A stretch of DNA of 64,000 nucleotides from JALHST01 sp963798435. GTDB lineage: Bacteria > Bacteroidota > Bacteroidia > Flavobacteriales > Flavobacteriaceae. The stretch is taken from contig CAWCTF010000008.1 in the NCBI GenBank assembly GCA_963798435.1, positions 124,001 through 188,000 of the forward strand, read 5' to 3'. The notes beneath the pieces are model-generated. The model ran no database searches. It was not told the DNA's origin and saw nothing but the letters and a program-made list of their open reading frames with translations. A program made the position numbers and the translations under genes. Shown in pieces: positions 25,719-35,255 of this stretch (position 1 is its first letter; each line of letters starts with the position of its first letter).

Positions 25719-25800
25719 GCTCGAGTGGCGGAACTGGTAGACGCGCTGGATTCAAAATCCAGTATTTTCGGATGTGTGGGTTCGATTCCCACCTCGAGTA
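25719..25800 (+). tRNA. tRNA-Leu (anticodon CAA)
   Basis: An 82-nt complete tRNA without encoded CCA. Acceptor GCTCGAG pairs with CTCGAGT (a G-U at the first pair), the D-arm is GCG-GAACTGGTAGA-CGC, the anticodon arm is CTGGA-TTCAAAA-TCCAG giving CAA, the variable arm is long as in tRNA-Leu, and the T-arm is GTGGG-TTCGATT-CCCAC. It reads UUG codons. It directly follows the tandem nuclease array and is followed by a strong terminator. Confidence 0.95.
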
Positions 25801-25808
25801 CTTAATGG

Positions 25809-25843
25809 GAAAGCTGGGTTTTATAACCCGGCTTTCTTTTTTT
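25809..25843 (+). terminator. Rho-independent terminator after tRNA-Leu
   Basis: A 12-bp stem (GAAAGCTGGGTT/AACCCGGCTTTC, one G-U pair) with a TTAT loop followed by seven or more T. It closes the transcript that contains both nuclease units and the tRNA. The remaining stretch to 26070 holds nothing I can identify. Confidence 0.88.
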
Positions 25844-26070
25844 AGGCAAAATAGGTACACATCGATTTGCCATTTAAGTCTTCTTTTTTCCTTTGGCATA
25901 AAAAAGTGAAATGCTTTACCCAAATTGTTGGGTCCTAGTCTACCTCGTTAAAATTTATATTTTTTTGAAAGTTGAACGGCGCTAGTCCCAAAAGGTTTTA
26001 TTAATAAAGGAAGTGTTTCCGGGACCCGAATATTTCTGAAGGTTTTATATAGGTTCAAATAAACGCTGAT

Positions 26071-27189
26071 TCAATCGTTGGCCTTTTCTCCAAACATTAA
26101 CGGAATCGTTGCTTTGACTACGACTTCCTTTGAAGGTTTTTCATTATAAATATCGAATGAATGTCGATTGGGGTAAAGAATGGACAAACGTTCCTTTAGA
26201 TTGTTCAATCCTGTACCATCGGACGTTTTACTTTTTTTAGAGTCCAAAGGTTCCCCATTATTCTTCACCAAAAAATTCAACGATTCCTTGGTTTTATCGA
26301 TTTGTATTTTAATTGCAATTTTTCGATGGGTGGCGTTCATGCCATGTTTTATGGCATTTTCGACCAAAGGCTGAATAAATAAACTTGGGACCAATGCGGT
26401 ATCTAGGCCTTCTTCAATTTCGAAATTCACTATCAAATTCCCCTGATATTTTAGCTGCATAAGGTTGATATATTTCAATGAAATATCGAGTTCTTTCTCT
26501 AAGGAAACCATACTGTCTTCTGAAAAATTCAATAGTTCGCGCATTAAGTCCCCCAAATTGGCCAACGCTGTCTGAGCATCCTGTGGCTTCGCGGTTATCA
26601 AAGCAGAGATATTGTTTAGTGCATTGAAATAGAAATGCGGTCGTAGCTGGTTCCGCAATAATTTAAGATTTGAATTGAGTAGTTCATTTTTTAGAAGCGT
26701 CTGCTGGTTCTGTATATCCTTATTCTTATAAAAGTAATAATAAGTATAAATGATTCCCGTAAGCCCCATATAAATAAGGATGTTGGAGTCAGATACATAG
26801 ACGATGCTGTCGAGTATTTTTTGAAATATAAATTGGTTGGGTTGTCCGGCGTTGAAAAGTGAATCTATTAGGTATCCGATTCCGTAAATAAAGATTGTCA
26901 AAAATAGGGCGAACAATACGTGGATAACGATAACTTTCCCCCACTTGACATTACTTTCGAAAAAATGTTTCGTGGATACGGCAATCACCGACATAAAGAG
27001 TACCACGGTAATCCAATCGACCATGGCAATCCTAAAAAAATAATAGGTAATTTCCATTTGTGTACCCATCTTTCCTTGGGACTTAAAATAGAGGAACTTT
27101 AGAAAAAGGACCATCTCAATAAAGAAATAAACAACCGCAAGGATGGTTATAAGCTTGAAGTCTACCTTATCTTTTAATCGCCTTATCAT
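26071..27189 (-). CDS. LytS/YehU-type sensor histidine kinase
   Basis: A 372-aa membrane kinase. Four hydrophobic segments fill residues about 15-155, with no periplasmic sensor domain of any size. The His-kinase domain has the phosphoacceptor motif RNQLRPHFYFNALNNISALI near residue 178 and an ATPase domain with LVENAIKHGMN and GTGLNNLKERL. It overlaps the response regulator gene by 4 bp (ATGA) and so forms a coupled pair with it. The pair is divergent from a SusC/SusD operon that it may control. Confidence 0.92.
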   Translation of the reverse strand: MIRRLKDKVDFKLITILAVVYFFIEMVLFLKFLYFKSQGKMGTQMEITYYFFRIAMVDWITVVLFMSVIAVSTKHFFESNVKWGKVIVIHVLFALFLTIFIYGIGYLIDSLFNAGQPNQFIFQKILDSIVYVSDSNILIYMGLTGIIYTYYYFYKNKDIQNQQTLLKNELLNSNLKLLRNQLRPHFYFNALNNISALITAKPQDAQTALANLGDLMRELLNFSEDSMVSLEKELDISLKYINLMQLKYQGNLIVNFEIEEGLDTALVPSLFIQPLVENAIKHGMNATHRKIAIKIQIDKTKESLNFLVKNNGEPLDSKKSKTSDGTGLNNLKERLSILYPNRHSFDIYNEKPSKEVVVKATIPLMFGEKAND

Positions 27190-27962
27190 ATCCCTATAAA
27201 TTCCATAAAAAATTTCTTGTACGACTTACTTAGCCTAAACATTTTGTTATCGCCCATTTTGACATCTATTTCCCCATAGTCTGAATGCACGATTTCCTGT
27301 ATTTCATCAACATTTACAATTGTTGACCTGTGGATCCTAATAAACTTTTGACTGTTTAATATCGTTAGGATTTCAGGTAACGAAAACCGTAGAACATGCG
27401 TTTTTGTGGTCGTATAAATTTCTACATAGTATCCCGATGCAATTATATATTTAATCTCGTTTTTGCTTATGAAACTTGTCTTATTTCCTGTTCTTATGGG
27501 CAATTTACTATCATGATTATTATCGGGGTTTTGGGTGTTCTTTAAATATTTCAGTATTCTATTGATCTTCCTGTCATATTCGGTTCGATCTAAAAGATGC
27601 ACCTGGTCAATGGCCTTTTGAAGCGAATCATAAAATCGTTGATCTGAAAATGGTTTGGTTAGATAATCGAATGCCGAATAATCAAATGCCTTTAGTGCAA
27701 ATTCATCGTAGGCCGTTACGAAGATCACAAGTGGGGTCTTCGTTACCTTGATGTTCTGAAGTACCTCGAATCCTGTAGCATCGGCTAACTGTATATCCAA
27801 AAACACCACATCTGGGAGTCTTTTTTCGATATCCCTGACAGCAGCCGTGGCACTGTCACTCTCACCGATAATTTTGACGCCTAAAACTTTGGAAAGGAGG
27901 TCTTTGATGCGTTTTCTGCCCAATTCCTCGTCGTCTATAATAAGTATAGTGGTCTCGGCCAT
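27186..27962 (-). CDS. LytTR-family response regulator
   Basis: A 258-aa regulator. The receiver domain (1-125) has DDEELGRKR, the phosphorylated Asp in VVFLDIQLADATGFE and Lys in LTKPFSDQRF. The C-terminal LytTR DNA-binding domain (about 155-258) has YYVEIYTTTKTHVLRFSLPEIL and FIRIHRSTIVNVDEI. It is the first gene of the two-component operon. Its targets are unknown; the divergent susC promoter 240 bp away is an obvious candidate. Confidence 0.93.
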   Translation of the reverse strand: MAETTILIIDDEELGRKRIKDLLSKVLGVKIIGESDSATAAVRDIEKRLPDVVFLDIQLADATGFEVLQNIKVTKTPLVIFVTAYDEFALKAFDYSAFDYLTKPFSDQRFYDSLQKAIDQVHLLDRTEYDRKINRILKYLKNTQNPDNNHDSKLPIRTGNKTSFISKNEIKYIIASGYYVEIYTTTKTHVLRFSLPEILTILNSQKFIRIHRSTIVNVDEIQEIVHSDYGEIDVKMGDNKMFRLSKSYKKFFMEFIGI

Positions 27963-28151
27963 TTTTCAATGATAATTACTCGTATTCAACATATAGAACT
28001 GATAAAAATACATGATAAATATTGGGAGTTCCTAATTTTTAATGAAATAAAAATGACCTCATTTTTTGAATAAAAAAGCCCACATATACCTCTAAATCGA
28101 TATTTAATTCATTCACATCACAAAATCAGTACCTCACATCTTAATCTGAAG

Positions 28152-28178
28152 TTGGTACAATCAGAGATAATACTTTTA
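28152..28178 (+). promoter_or_regulatory. Near-consensus promoter of the susCD operon
   Basis: TTG (28152-28154), a 16-nt spacer and TACTTTTA (28171-28178), which differs from TAnnTTTG at the last base. The susC ATG follows 22 nt later. A weak box agrees with a promoter needing an activator, which is inference. Confidence 0.4.
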
Positions 28179-28199
28179 GCGCAAATAATCTAACTCAAA

Positions 28200-31100
28200 A
28201 TGGATGTTATGAAGCAAACTTTTAGATTCAGAGTTGCCCTCCTTGTTTTTTTCCTAGCGAGCAATCTTATGTTTTCCCAAGAAAAAACGATTTCTGGAGT
28301 GGTTACAGATGAGGAAAACATGCCTTTACCTGGCGCGAATGTACTCGTGAAGGGTACGACTTTTGGAACACAGACCGACTTTGATGGTTCGTTTACGATT
28401 GAAGCTGCTCAAGGACAGACCCTCGTATTTAGTTATTTAGGTCTGAAAACCCAGGAGCGAACTATTAGCTCCACGAATATTATAAATGTTCAGATGGAAG
28501 AAGATGCCGAAGCGCTGCAGGAAGTGGTGGTAACGGCCTTGGGCATTAAAAAAGAAAAACAGGCGCTAGGTTATGCGGTATCCGAGGTTAATTCAGAAGA
28601 GATCGAACAGCAGTCCCAAGGAGATATTGCAAGGATTCTGACTGGGAAGGCCTCTGGGGTGCAGATCAACCAACAAAGTGGTCTTTCAGGCTCTGGCACC
28701 AATATTGTTATACGAGGTTTAAATTCATTTAGTACAAGCAATCAGGCCTTGTTTATCGTTGATGGGGTGCCTTTTAGTGGAGACACCAATTCTCAGGGCA
28801 GACAAGGAGACCGAAATGATTTTGTAAACGGTAATAATGGCTCCAGCCGGTTTTTGGACCTTGACCCCAACACCATTGAAAGCGTGAATGTTCTGAAAGG
28901 GTTGGCCGCTGCAACCCTATATGGCTCCCAGGGTAAAAACGGGGTTATCCTAATTACCACCAAGGGGGGTGCCACAGGGTCAAAAAAGCCTAAAAATGAG
29001 ATTTCGTTGACCTCTTCAATGTTTTTTAATGAGATTGCCTCCCTTCCTGATTATCAGAATTCGTATGGAGGGGGTTTTGATCAGGCCTTCGGATGGTTCT
29101 TTAGTAATTGGGGACCCAGATTTAACAAAGAGGGCGTTGATGGATGGGGCAACGACCCCGCCTTTGATGCCAATGGTACTTTGCCACACCCCTATTCAAC
29201 GGCGCAGGCTGCGACAGGCGTGCCACAGGCATTTCCTGAATTCCAGGGAGTTAGATACCAATGGAAGCCATATAATAGTGTTAAGAAATTTTTCAGGACA
29301 GGAACGGTGGTAAACACATCCCTGAATGCAAGGGGAAGTTCGGAAGATGGCAAAATATCGTATAATCTAAACTATGGGCACTTAAAAGACGAAGGGTTTA
29401 CCCCAGGAAATTCGGTCGCTAGAAACAATTTAAGTATTGGCGGAAGTGCCGAATTAACCAATCGCTTCACCGTATCGGGTACCCTTAATTATTCTCGGAC
29501 CGACTTTAAATCACCTCCTGTGGCGCTTAGCCAAGGAAATGGTGCAACCGGTACCGGCTCATCGGCCTTCGGTGATCTATGGTTTACCCCAAGAAATGTG
29601 GACATTCAAAGTCTGCCCTATGAAAACCCTGTGACGGGAAGCAGTGTCTACTATCGACAAACGAACGATATACAGAATCCGTTATGGACCCTTGCCAATT
29701 CAGGCAGTCGTCAATTAACGAATAGGACCTTTGGAAATGCTAGTATTGGTTATGAACTGAATGATAATTTAAGTTTCACGTATCGGGTGGGATTGGATAT
29801 CTACAACGAATACAATGTGAACTACCAAAACAAAGGAGGCGTAAACTCGAATAGCGGCGATGCCAGATTATTGAGTGGTATTTTTGAAACTTGGAACAAT
29901 GTAAACACCATTTGGGACCATAACTTGGTGCTCACAGGTGATTTTCCGCTTTCCGATAAAATAGGCTTTTCCTTTAATTTGGGGGCCACCTCAAGAAGGG
30001 AAGATTATAATCGTAACGGTGTTTCGAGTGATGGCCAACAAGTTTTTAATGTCTTAAAACATTTTAACTTTCTGAACAACGAGGAAATAGAATTTACTTC
30101 ATTGCGCAATTTGGTTGGGGTGTACGGGGAACTCAATTTTGATTATGATCGGTATCTGTATATTACACTTTCAGGACGTAACGACTGGGCCTCCAATTTT
30201 GACAAGGCGAATCGGTCGCTGTTTTATCCGAGCGCTAGTTTATCGTTTATTCCTACGCAACTGTTCGAGGGGATCAGAAGTGAGAAAGGCCTGAACTATT
30301 TGAAAATAAGGGCGGGTTATGGCACTTCTGCAGGCTTTAATACGTTGAATCCGTACCCAATAGCTTCGACCCTGATCTTAGTCACCAATGATACTCAAGA
30401 CAGTTCGGGACGAAATGTCGTTACAAATACATCGGGACCAACACTCGGCAACCCCAATTTAAAACCTGAAACGTTATCAGAGATCGAGTTGGGAATCGAA
30501 TCGGCCTTCTTTATGAATCGTGTTACACTAGATTTGTCGATCTACAATAGGATAACCAAGGATTTGATCGTAAATAGACCTTTGGATCCGATTACCGGGT
30601 TTACGAATACCGATACAAATGTTGGTCAAATAGATGGAAAGGGTATTGAATTGGATCTTGGAGTTTTCTGGGTGAAAAGCCAGAATGATGGATTCTCTTG
30701 GAATTCGAATCTGAACTTTACCGCCAACAAAACCAAAGTAACCGATTTGGGATTGGATACTGAAAGAGTAGTTTATTCTGGTTTTGGAAACTTGGGAAAT
30801 GCTGCGATACCTGGAGAACCATTGGGCGTGTTCTATGGATCTCGAGTTGCTCGAGATCCTGCTACGGGAGCGTATTTGGTTGATGCGAACGGCAATTACC
30901 TACAAGATCAACAAGACGGCATTATTGGGGATCCGAATCCCGATTGGATCGGAAATCTTAGTAATTCGATTTCCTATAAGAATTTCACATTGGGCTTTCA
31001 ATTAAATTATGTTCAAGGTGGGGACGTATACTCAAGTACCATAGCAACCTTGCTTGGTCGAGGCCTTATTCCTGAGACTACTAACAGAAGGGAAACTTTT

Positions 31101-31466
31101 GTGCTCAAAGGATTGGGTCCTAATGGGCAACCTAACAATGTTCAGATAAACAATTCTGACTTCTACTTTACCAATGTGCTCTTTGGCCCTAGTGAGCTAC
31201 AAGTATTTGATGCTACCACAATACGGTTGCAAGAATGTTCGCTTGCCTATTCCTTACCTACCAAATTCTTGGATAGAACACCGTTTGGATCGCTCTCCTT
31301 CACCGTATCTGGTTACAACCTTTGGTACGAGGCCATCAATACCCCCAAGGGAGCGAATTTTGACCCTAATACTTCGGGTACCGGGGTTGGTAACGGAGTC
31401 GGGTTCGACTTCTTAAACGGACCAAGCTCCAGAAGATATGGTTTAAGCATCAAGGCAACATTTTAA
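28200..31466 (+). CDS. SusC/RagA family TonB-linked outer membrane receptor
   Basis: A 1088-aa outer-membrane transporter. After a signal peptide (cleavage near MFSQEK), residues about 28-105 are a carboxypeptidase-regulatory-like domain (ISGVVTDEENMPLPGANVLVKG). The plug follows with EVVVTALGIKKEKQALGYA and DGVPFSG, and the rest is a beta barrel ending in SSRRYGLSIKATF with the final aromatic residue. SusC works with SusD to import large oligomers with TonB energy. No carbohydrate-active enzymes adjoin it, so the cargo cannot be guessed. Its stop shares a base with the susD ATG (TAATG). Confidence 0.95.
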   Translation: MDVMKQTFRFRVALLVFFLASNLMFSQEKTISGVVTDEENMPLPGANVLVKGTTFGTQTDFDGSFTIEAAQGQTLVFSYLGLKTQERTISSTNIINVQMEEDAEALQEVVVTALGIKKEKQALGYAVSEVNSEEIEQQSQGDIARILTGKASGVQINQQSGLSGSGTNIVIRGLNSFSTSNQALFIVDGVPFSGDTNSQGRQGDRNDFVNGNNGSSRFLDLDPNTIESVNVLKGLAAATLYGSQGKNGVILITTKGGATGSKKPKNEISLTSSMFFNEIASLPDYQNSYGGGFDQAFGWFFSNWGPRFNKEGVDGWGNDPAFDANGTLPHPYSTAQAATGVPQAFPEFQGVRYQWKPYNSVKKFFRTGTVVNTSLNARGSSEDGKISYNLNYGHLKDEGFTPGNSVARNNLSIGGSAELTNRFTVSGTLNYSRTDFKSPPVALSQGNGATGTGSSAFGDLWFTPRNVDIQSLPYENPVTGSSVYYRQTNDIQNPLWTLANSGSRQLTNRTFGNASIGYELNDNLSFTYRVGLDIYNEYNVNYQNKGGVNSNSGDARLLSGIFETWNNVNTIWDHNLVLTGDFPLSDKIGFSFNLGATSRREDYNRNGVSSDGQQVFNVLKHFNFLNNEEIEFTSLRNLVGVYGELNFDYDRYLYITLSGRNDWASNFDKANRSLFYPSASLSFIPTQLFEGIRSEKGLNYLKIRAGYGTSAGFNTLNPYPIASTLILVTNDTQDSSGRNVVTNTSGPTLGNPNLKPETLSEIELGIESAFFMNRVTLDLSIYNRITKDLIVNRPLDPITGFTNTDTNVGQIDGKGIELDLGVFWVKSQNDGFSWNSNLNFTANKTKVTDLGLDTERVVYSGFGNLGNAAIPGEPLGVFYGSRVARDPATGAYLVDANGNYLQDQQDGIIGDPNPDWIGNLSNSISYKNFTLGFQLNYVQGGDVYSSTIATLLGRGLIPETTNRRETFVLKGLGPNGQPNNVQINNSDFYFTNVLFGPSELQVFDATTIRLQECSLAYSLPTKFLDRTPFGSLSFTVSGYNLWYEAINTPKGANFDPNTSGTGVGNGVGFDFLNGPSSRRYGLSIKATF

Positions 31467-33205
31467 TGAAAATAAATTTAAAGATGAAAAATAGATATAA
31501 CTCCATTATACGACTATTCGGAATTTCGATGTTATTGATGACAGGATGCGAATCAACCGAACTTGACATCACCCAAGACCCGAATGCACTGTCGTCAAAT
31601 CAAGCAAATGTGGACTTTTTTTTAAATTCCATACAGGAAGATTTTGTGCGTCAATTGGAGGGAGATGCCGATTATAGCGCAAATGACAACTGGGCGGCGG
31701 GAGGATCCACCTTGGGTGACGGACTTTCAATACATGGCTCTGAACTGACCCGATTGACGGCCTTGACGAACGGGAACTCCCAAAATTATAAATCGGCATA
31801 TCAGGATAGTGATTTTGATGACGAATGGGCGAATGCCTTTACGGGCATCATAAAGGATATTCGCTTAATGACACCTTTAGCTCAAGCCGCTGGCCAAAAC
31901 AGGCATATTGGCATTACGCAGTTTATAGAAGCTTATGTAATTGTATCAATGGTCGATTTTTTTGGGGATATTCCATACTCGGAGGGTTTCCAAGGGGAGG
32001 AGGGCATTCTTAACCCGGTTGTAGATAGTGGCGCATCGATCTATGAAGCCGCATTGGGCCTTTTGGATCAGGCCATTGTTAATTTCACCAATGAATCTGC
32101 AGCAGATCCCGCATCGGACGTTTTCTATAATAATGATTATACGAAATGGGTAAAGGCGGCCAACACCCTTAAAATGCGAATTTATCTACAAAGACGGCTA
32201 GTTGATACCAATGCTCAGGCAAGTTTTAATGCGATTGTAAATTCAGGCAATTATATAACCAGTCCTGATGAGGATTTTCAATACAAATGGCCCGGCACAA
32301 GTCCGTCAAATCCTGATACACGACATCCAAGATATGGATTAAATTATACCGCTGCCGGGGTGGGGGATTTTCAGTCAAATTGGCTGATGAACTTGTTGCA
32401 AACCTCGAATGATCCGCGCATCCGATATTATTTTTATCGACAGACCGATGCCGTACCCGGTCAGGAAATTCCGCCGAATCAAACAACAATACGATGTTCA
32501 ACGCAAACCCCACCCCAACATTACCTAGATGGCGGCTTTACTTTTTGCAGTCTTCCAAATGGATATTGGGGCAGGGACCATGGCCAAAATGATGGTCGCG
32601 ATCCCGACGGCTTTTTTGTTACTGCTTGGGGAGTATATCCTGCCGGTGGGAGGTTTGATGATGACCGATTCACAGGGGTTTCACCCGTTACAGGTGGCGG
32701 AGGGGCCGGCGTTACGCAAATCCTAACTGATGCCTGGGTTGAATTCATGAAGTCTGAAATGGCCATGGCCAACGGCAATTTGGCCGATGCCAAGACATTT
32801 TTAATGAATGGAATTACAAAATCGATTGCCAAGGTACAAACCTTTGGACCATTAGATCCCGATGCGGATCTTTCATTTGCGCCAACAACAGCCCAAGTCT
32901 CCGCATATACCAACACCATCGCCTCAAACTGGGATTCGGCTACAAGTAGCGGCAAATGGGACGTTCTCGGAGAGCAATTTTTTATCGCCGTCTTCGGAAA
33001 TGGGGTAGAATCCTATAATTTCTATCGAAGAACAGGGTATCCTACTACGTTGCAACCGAACAGATCTCCGTCACCAGGTGTATTCCCAAGATCAATGTAC
33101 TATCCCTCAAATGTAGTTACCACCAACTCGAATATAAGCCAAAAGCCAGATCAAACACAACCCGTTTTTTGGGATACAAATGCTTCGGCTCCGGTTGCTA
33201 ACTAA
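31466..33205 (+). CDS. SusD/RagB-type nutrient-binding outer membrane lipoprotein
   Basis: A 579-aa lipoprotein with lipobox LLMTGCES near residue 27, then DITQDPNALSSN, a hallmark of the SusD-like 2 group. It continues with TPR-rich segments (FFGDIPYSEGFQ, YTKWVKAANTLKMRIYLQRRL) and the C-terminal NFYRRTGYPTTLQPNRSP and FPRSMYYPSNVV. It caps the SusC barrel at the cell surface and binds cargo. It is coupled to susC by a TAATG junction; a second Met at codon 7 is an alternative start. Confidence 0.94.
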   Translation: MKINLKMKNRYNSIIRLFGISMLLMTGCESTELDITQDPNALSSNQANVDFFLNSIQEDFVRQLEGDADYSANDNWAAGGSTLGDGLSIHGSELTRLTALTNGNSQNYKSAYQDSDFDDEWANAFTGIIKDIRLMTPLAQAAGQNRHIGITQFIEAYVIVSMVDFFGDIPYSEGFQGEEGILNPVVDSGASIYEAALGLLDQAIVNFTNESAADPASDVFYNNDYTKWVKAANTLKMRIYLQRRLVDTNAQASFNAIVNSGNYITSPDEDFQYKWPGTSPSNPDTRHPRYGLNYTAAGVGDFQSNWLMNLLQTSNDPRIRYYFYRQTDAVPGQEIPPNQTTIRCSTQTPPQHYLDGGFTFCSLPNGYWGRDHGQNDGRDPDGFFVTAWGVYPAGGRFDDDRFTGVSPVTGGGGAGVTQILTDAWVEFMKSEMAMANGNLADAKTFLMNGITKSIAKVQTFGPLDPDADLSFAPTTAQVSAYTNTIASNWDSATSSGKWDVLGEQFFIAVFGNGVESYNFYRRTGYPTTLQPNRSPSPGVFPRSMYYPSNVVTTNSNISQKPDQTQPVFWDTNASAPVAN

Positions 33206-33210
33206 AAAAA

Positions 33211-34182
33211 ATGAAAATAAAATCAAGATTTATGAAAACTAGTATAAAATTTTGCACGGTTCTATTGACTGTATTTTTATTTTGCTGTAGCACAGAGGAA
33301 AAGCCGGCGGATGATGTTTTAAATAATGTCGGTCGAGGAGCTATTTTAAGAACGACACAAATAATCAGTCCGGCGATGGATGTACTGGATCCCTCGTCAT
33401 CATGGGCAGTTGAGGTAGAGGAACAGGATGGTATGGATGGTGATCTTATTAAGGAAGTGCGACTTTATGTGCAATTGATCGATAATACCTCGGCAAACGG
33501 AACGACCGATTCTGGTGAAGCCTTGATCCGTACCTTTCAACCTACCGATTTTCAGGATGATCAATTTGGGCTTCCAAAACTCACTGTATCGTCGACTTTA
33601 TCTGAAATGACCAGTGCCATTGGAATTTCTTCCGGGGATTATGCCTGCGGAGATCAGATGGAATTGCGATTGGAACTTGAACTCACTTCAGGGCAAATTT
33701 TTACCAAAGGAGACACAAACCCGAACATTTCAGGAGGGCAATTCTTTTCTTCCCCTTTCTTTTATAGGGCAGCCCTTATTGCCCCTTTATCCTCGGATCA
33801 ATTATATACAGGGCAGTACCAATTGACAACGACGCAAGTAGGTGCCTTTGGTCTAAATGATTATGCAGATGGAGTATATACCATAGAGGCACTGAGTAAT
33901 ACGTCAAGGGTCATACGTGCTATTCCTACTTTGCCCGATTTCGGCCCTTTCGGCCCAGTAGACATTAAATTTGAACTCGTGTGTGGACAAATAATTTTCA
34001 CGCCGGCCCAAGGTATTGGTGCGGGTTGTGCGGCAACAATCCTTTCTGGAACCGGGGAAGTCAACGATACCTACGATCTTGGAAATCCCGATGATAGTTC
34101 CTTCATGCTCTATTTCACTTCCGATGAAACCTCCGATTGTGGTGCGCCGGCCCAAGCCGCCATTCGACTTGATAAAATGTAG
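33211..34182 (+). CDS. SusCD-associated lipoprotein of unknown function
   Basis: A 323-aa lipoprotein; the signal (from MKIKSRF or, equally likely, MKTSIKF at 33232) ends in the lipobox LFCCST. The mature part is beta-rich and acidic with no motif I recognise. It starts 5 bp after the susD stop, so it is the third gene of the operon. By analogy with SusE/SusF-like or surface glycan-binding lipoproteins it may be another surface cargo-binding protein; this is inferred from position only. Confidence 0.72.
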   Translation: MKIKSRFMKTSIKFCTVLLTVFLFCCSTEEKPADDVLNNVGRGAILRTTQIISPAMDVLDPSSSWAVEVEEQDGMDGDLIKEVRLYVQLIDNTSANGTTDSGEALIRTFQPTDFQDDQFGLPKLTVSSTLSEMTSAIGISSGDYACGDQMELRLELELTSGQIFTKGDTNPNISGGQFFSSPFFYRAALIAPLSSDQLYTGQYQLTTTQVGAFGLNDYADGVYTIEALSNTSRVIRAIPTLPDFGPFGPVDIKFELVCGQIIFTPAQGIGAGCAATILSGTGEVNDTYDLGNPDDSSFMLYFTSDETSDCGAPAQAAIRLDKM

Positions 34183-34297
34183 GGTATCCTCATGGTTGAG
34201 TGATATGGCGAAGATGGCTACCTTGATTTTTGATCAATAAACCTAGCATACAGGTAGAAGGTAATAACTGTAGAACTGAACATTCAAATTTTAAGTA

Positions 34298-35056
34298 ATG
34301 TACCCTAAGAATAACTATACACTAAGTCTTACTGTGGCCATCTTGTTTTTTGGCACAGCTACCTACGCACAGGGAAAGGATTTAGGGAAGCGCGCAGCCT
34401 ATACACAGTATGCCACTTCTGGTGCCGAGGCGGCCTTGTCTGAACTAATCGTAAAAAATTTGGGCAAGCCAGTTGGTGTAGATACCGAAGTCCACATCAA
34501 GGGTTCTCCCTATTTTAATGAACGATTTGTGTCGGGCCTGGTTCTTTACGACGATTTGCTGGTTGATACATTGTATATGAGATATAATGCCTATCAGGAT
34601 GAAATACAGATTAAAAAGACCCAAAATGAGGACGAACCATTTCAAGCCTTATTAAAAAATAGTAGTGTCTCCTGTAAATTGGACCATGTCGCTATTGTGT
34701 TTAGGGACTTTCGTATCGGCAGGAACGAATTTCAAAAAGCCTATTTATTCAGGCTGGTACAGGGAAAGGACTATTCGCTTTATGCGAGAAAATTTAAAAA
34801 ACTAAGACCTGGGAAGAAGTCGTCGAATTCCTTGGCTAAAAGTATCGACCCCAGGTTTATCGAAGAAATCGATTATTATATGATGGCACCTGAAAGTACT
34901 GTAATAGTGCATATTCCAAAACCGAAGCGAAAATTTTTGAAATTATTTAGGACACGTGACAGGGAACTAGTTAGTAGTGCAATCAGGAAACTTAAGTATG
35001 GTACTACTTATGAAGATGAACTGGTGCAGCTTTTCAGGTCATTGAATGACCATTAA
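34298..35056 (+). CDS. Secreted protein of unknown function
   Basis: A 252-aa protein with a signal peptide (cleavage near TYAQGKD). The mature part is mixed alpha/beta and basic at the C-terminus (HIPKPKRKFLKLFRTRDREL). No family is recognised by eye. It lies 115 bp after the operon's third gene, so it may or may not belong to it. It is followed by a 560-bp region with a terminator at 35219. Confidence 0.65.
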   Translation: MYPKNNYTLSLTVAILFFGTATYAQGKDLGKRAAYTQYATSGAEAALSELIVKNLGKPVGVDTEVHIKGSPYFNERFVSGLVLYDDLLVDTLYMRYNAYQDEIQIKKTQNEDEPFQALLKNSSVSCKLDHVAIVFRDFRIGRNEFQKAYLFRLVQGKDYSLYARKFKKLRPGKKSSNSLAKSIDPRFIEEIDYYMMAPESTVIVHIPKPKRKFLKLFRTRDRELVSSAIRKLKYGTTYEDELVQLFRSLNDH

Positions 35057-35218
35057 CAAGTAATTGATTTCATCATTTTATTCATCTCTTTAAAACGTGT
35101 TTTCGCATCATTTTGACATTCGTTCATATCATTTCTCTTCTAAAAAAAAATGGTTGGCCCTATCTTAGGGATTCAAATAGTAAAATGGTTCTCATTTTTG
35201 ATTATTTGAATTAGCTAT

Positions 35219-35255
35219 AAAGGGGTCGCCTAAAAAGCCGATCCCTTTTTTTTTG
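35219..35255 (+). terminator. Rho-independent terminator
   Basis: A 10-bp stem (AAAGGGGTCG/CGATCCCTTT, one G-U pair), a 10-nt loop and nine or more T. It probably ends the susCD-lipoprotein or secreted-protein transcript, though it is 160 bp from the last stop codon. Confidence 0.75.
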
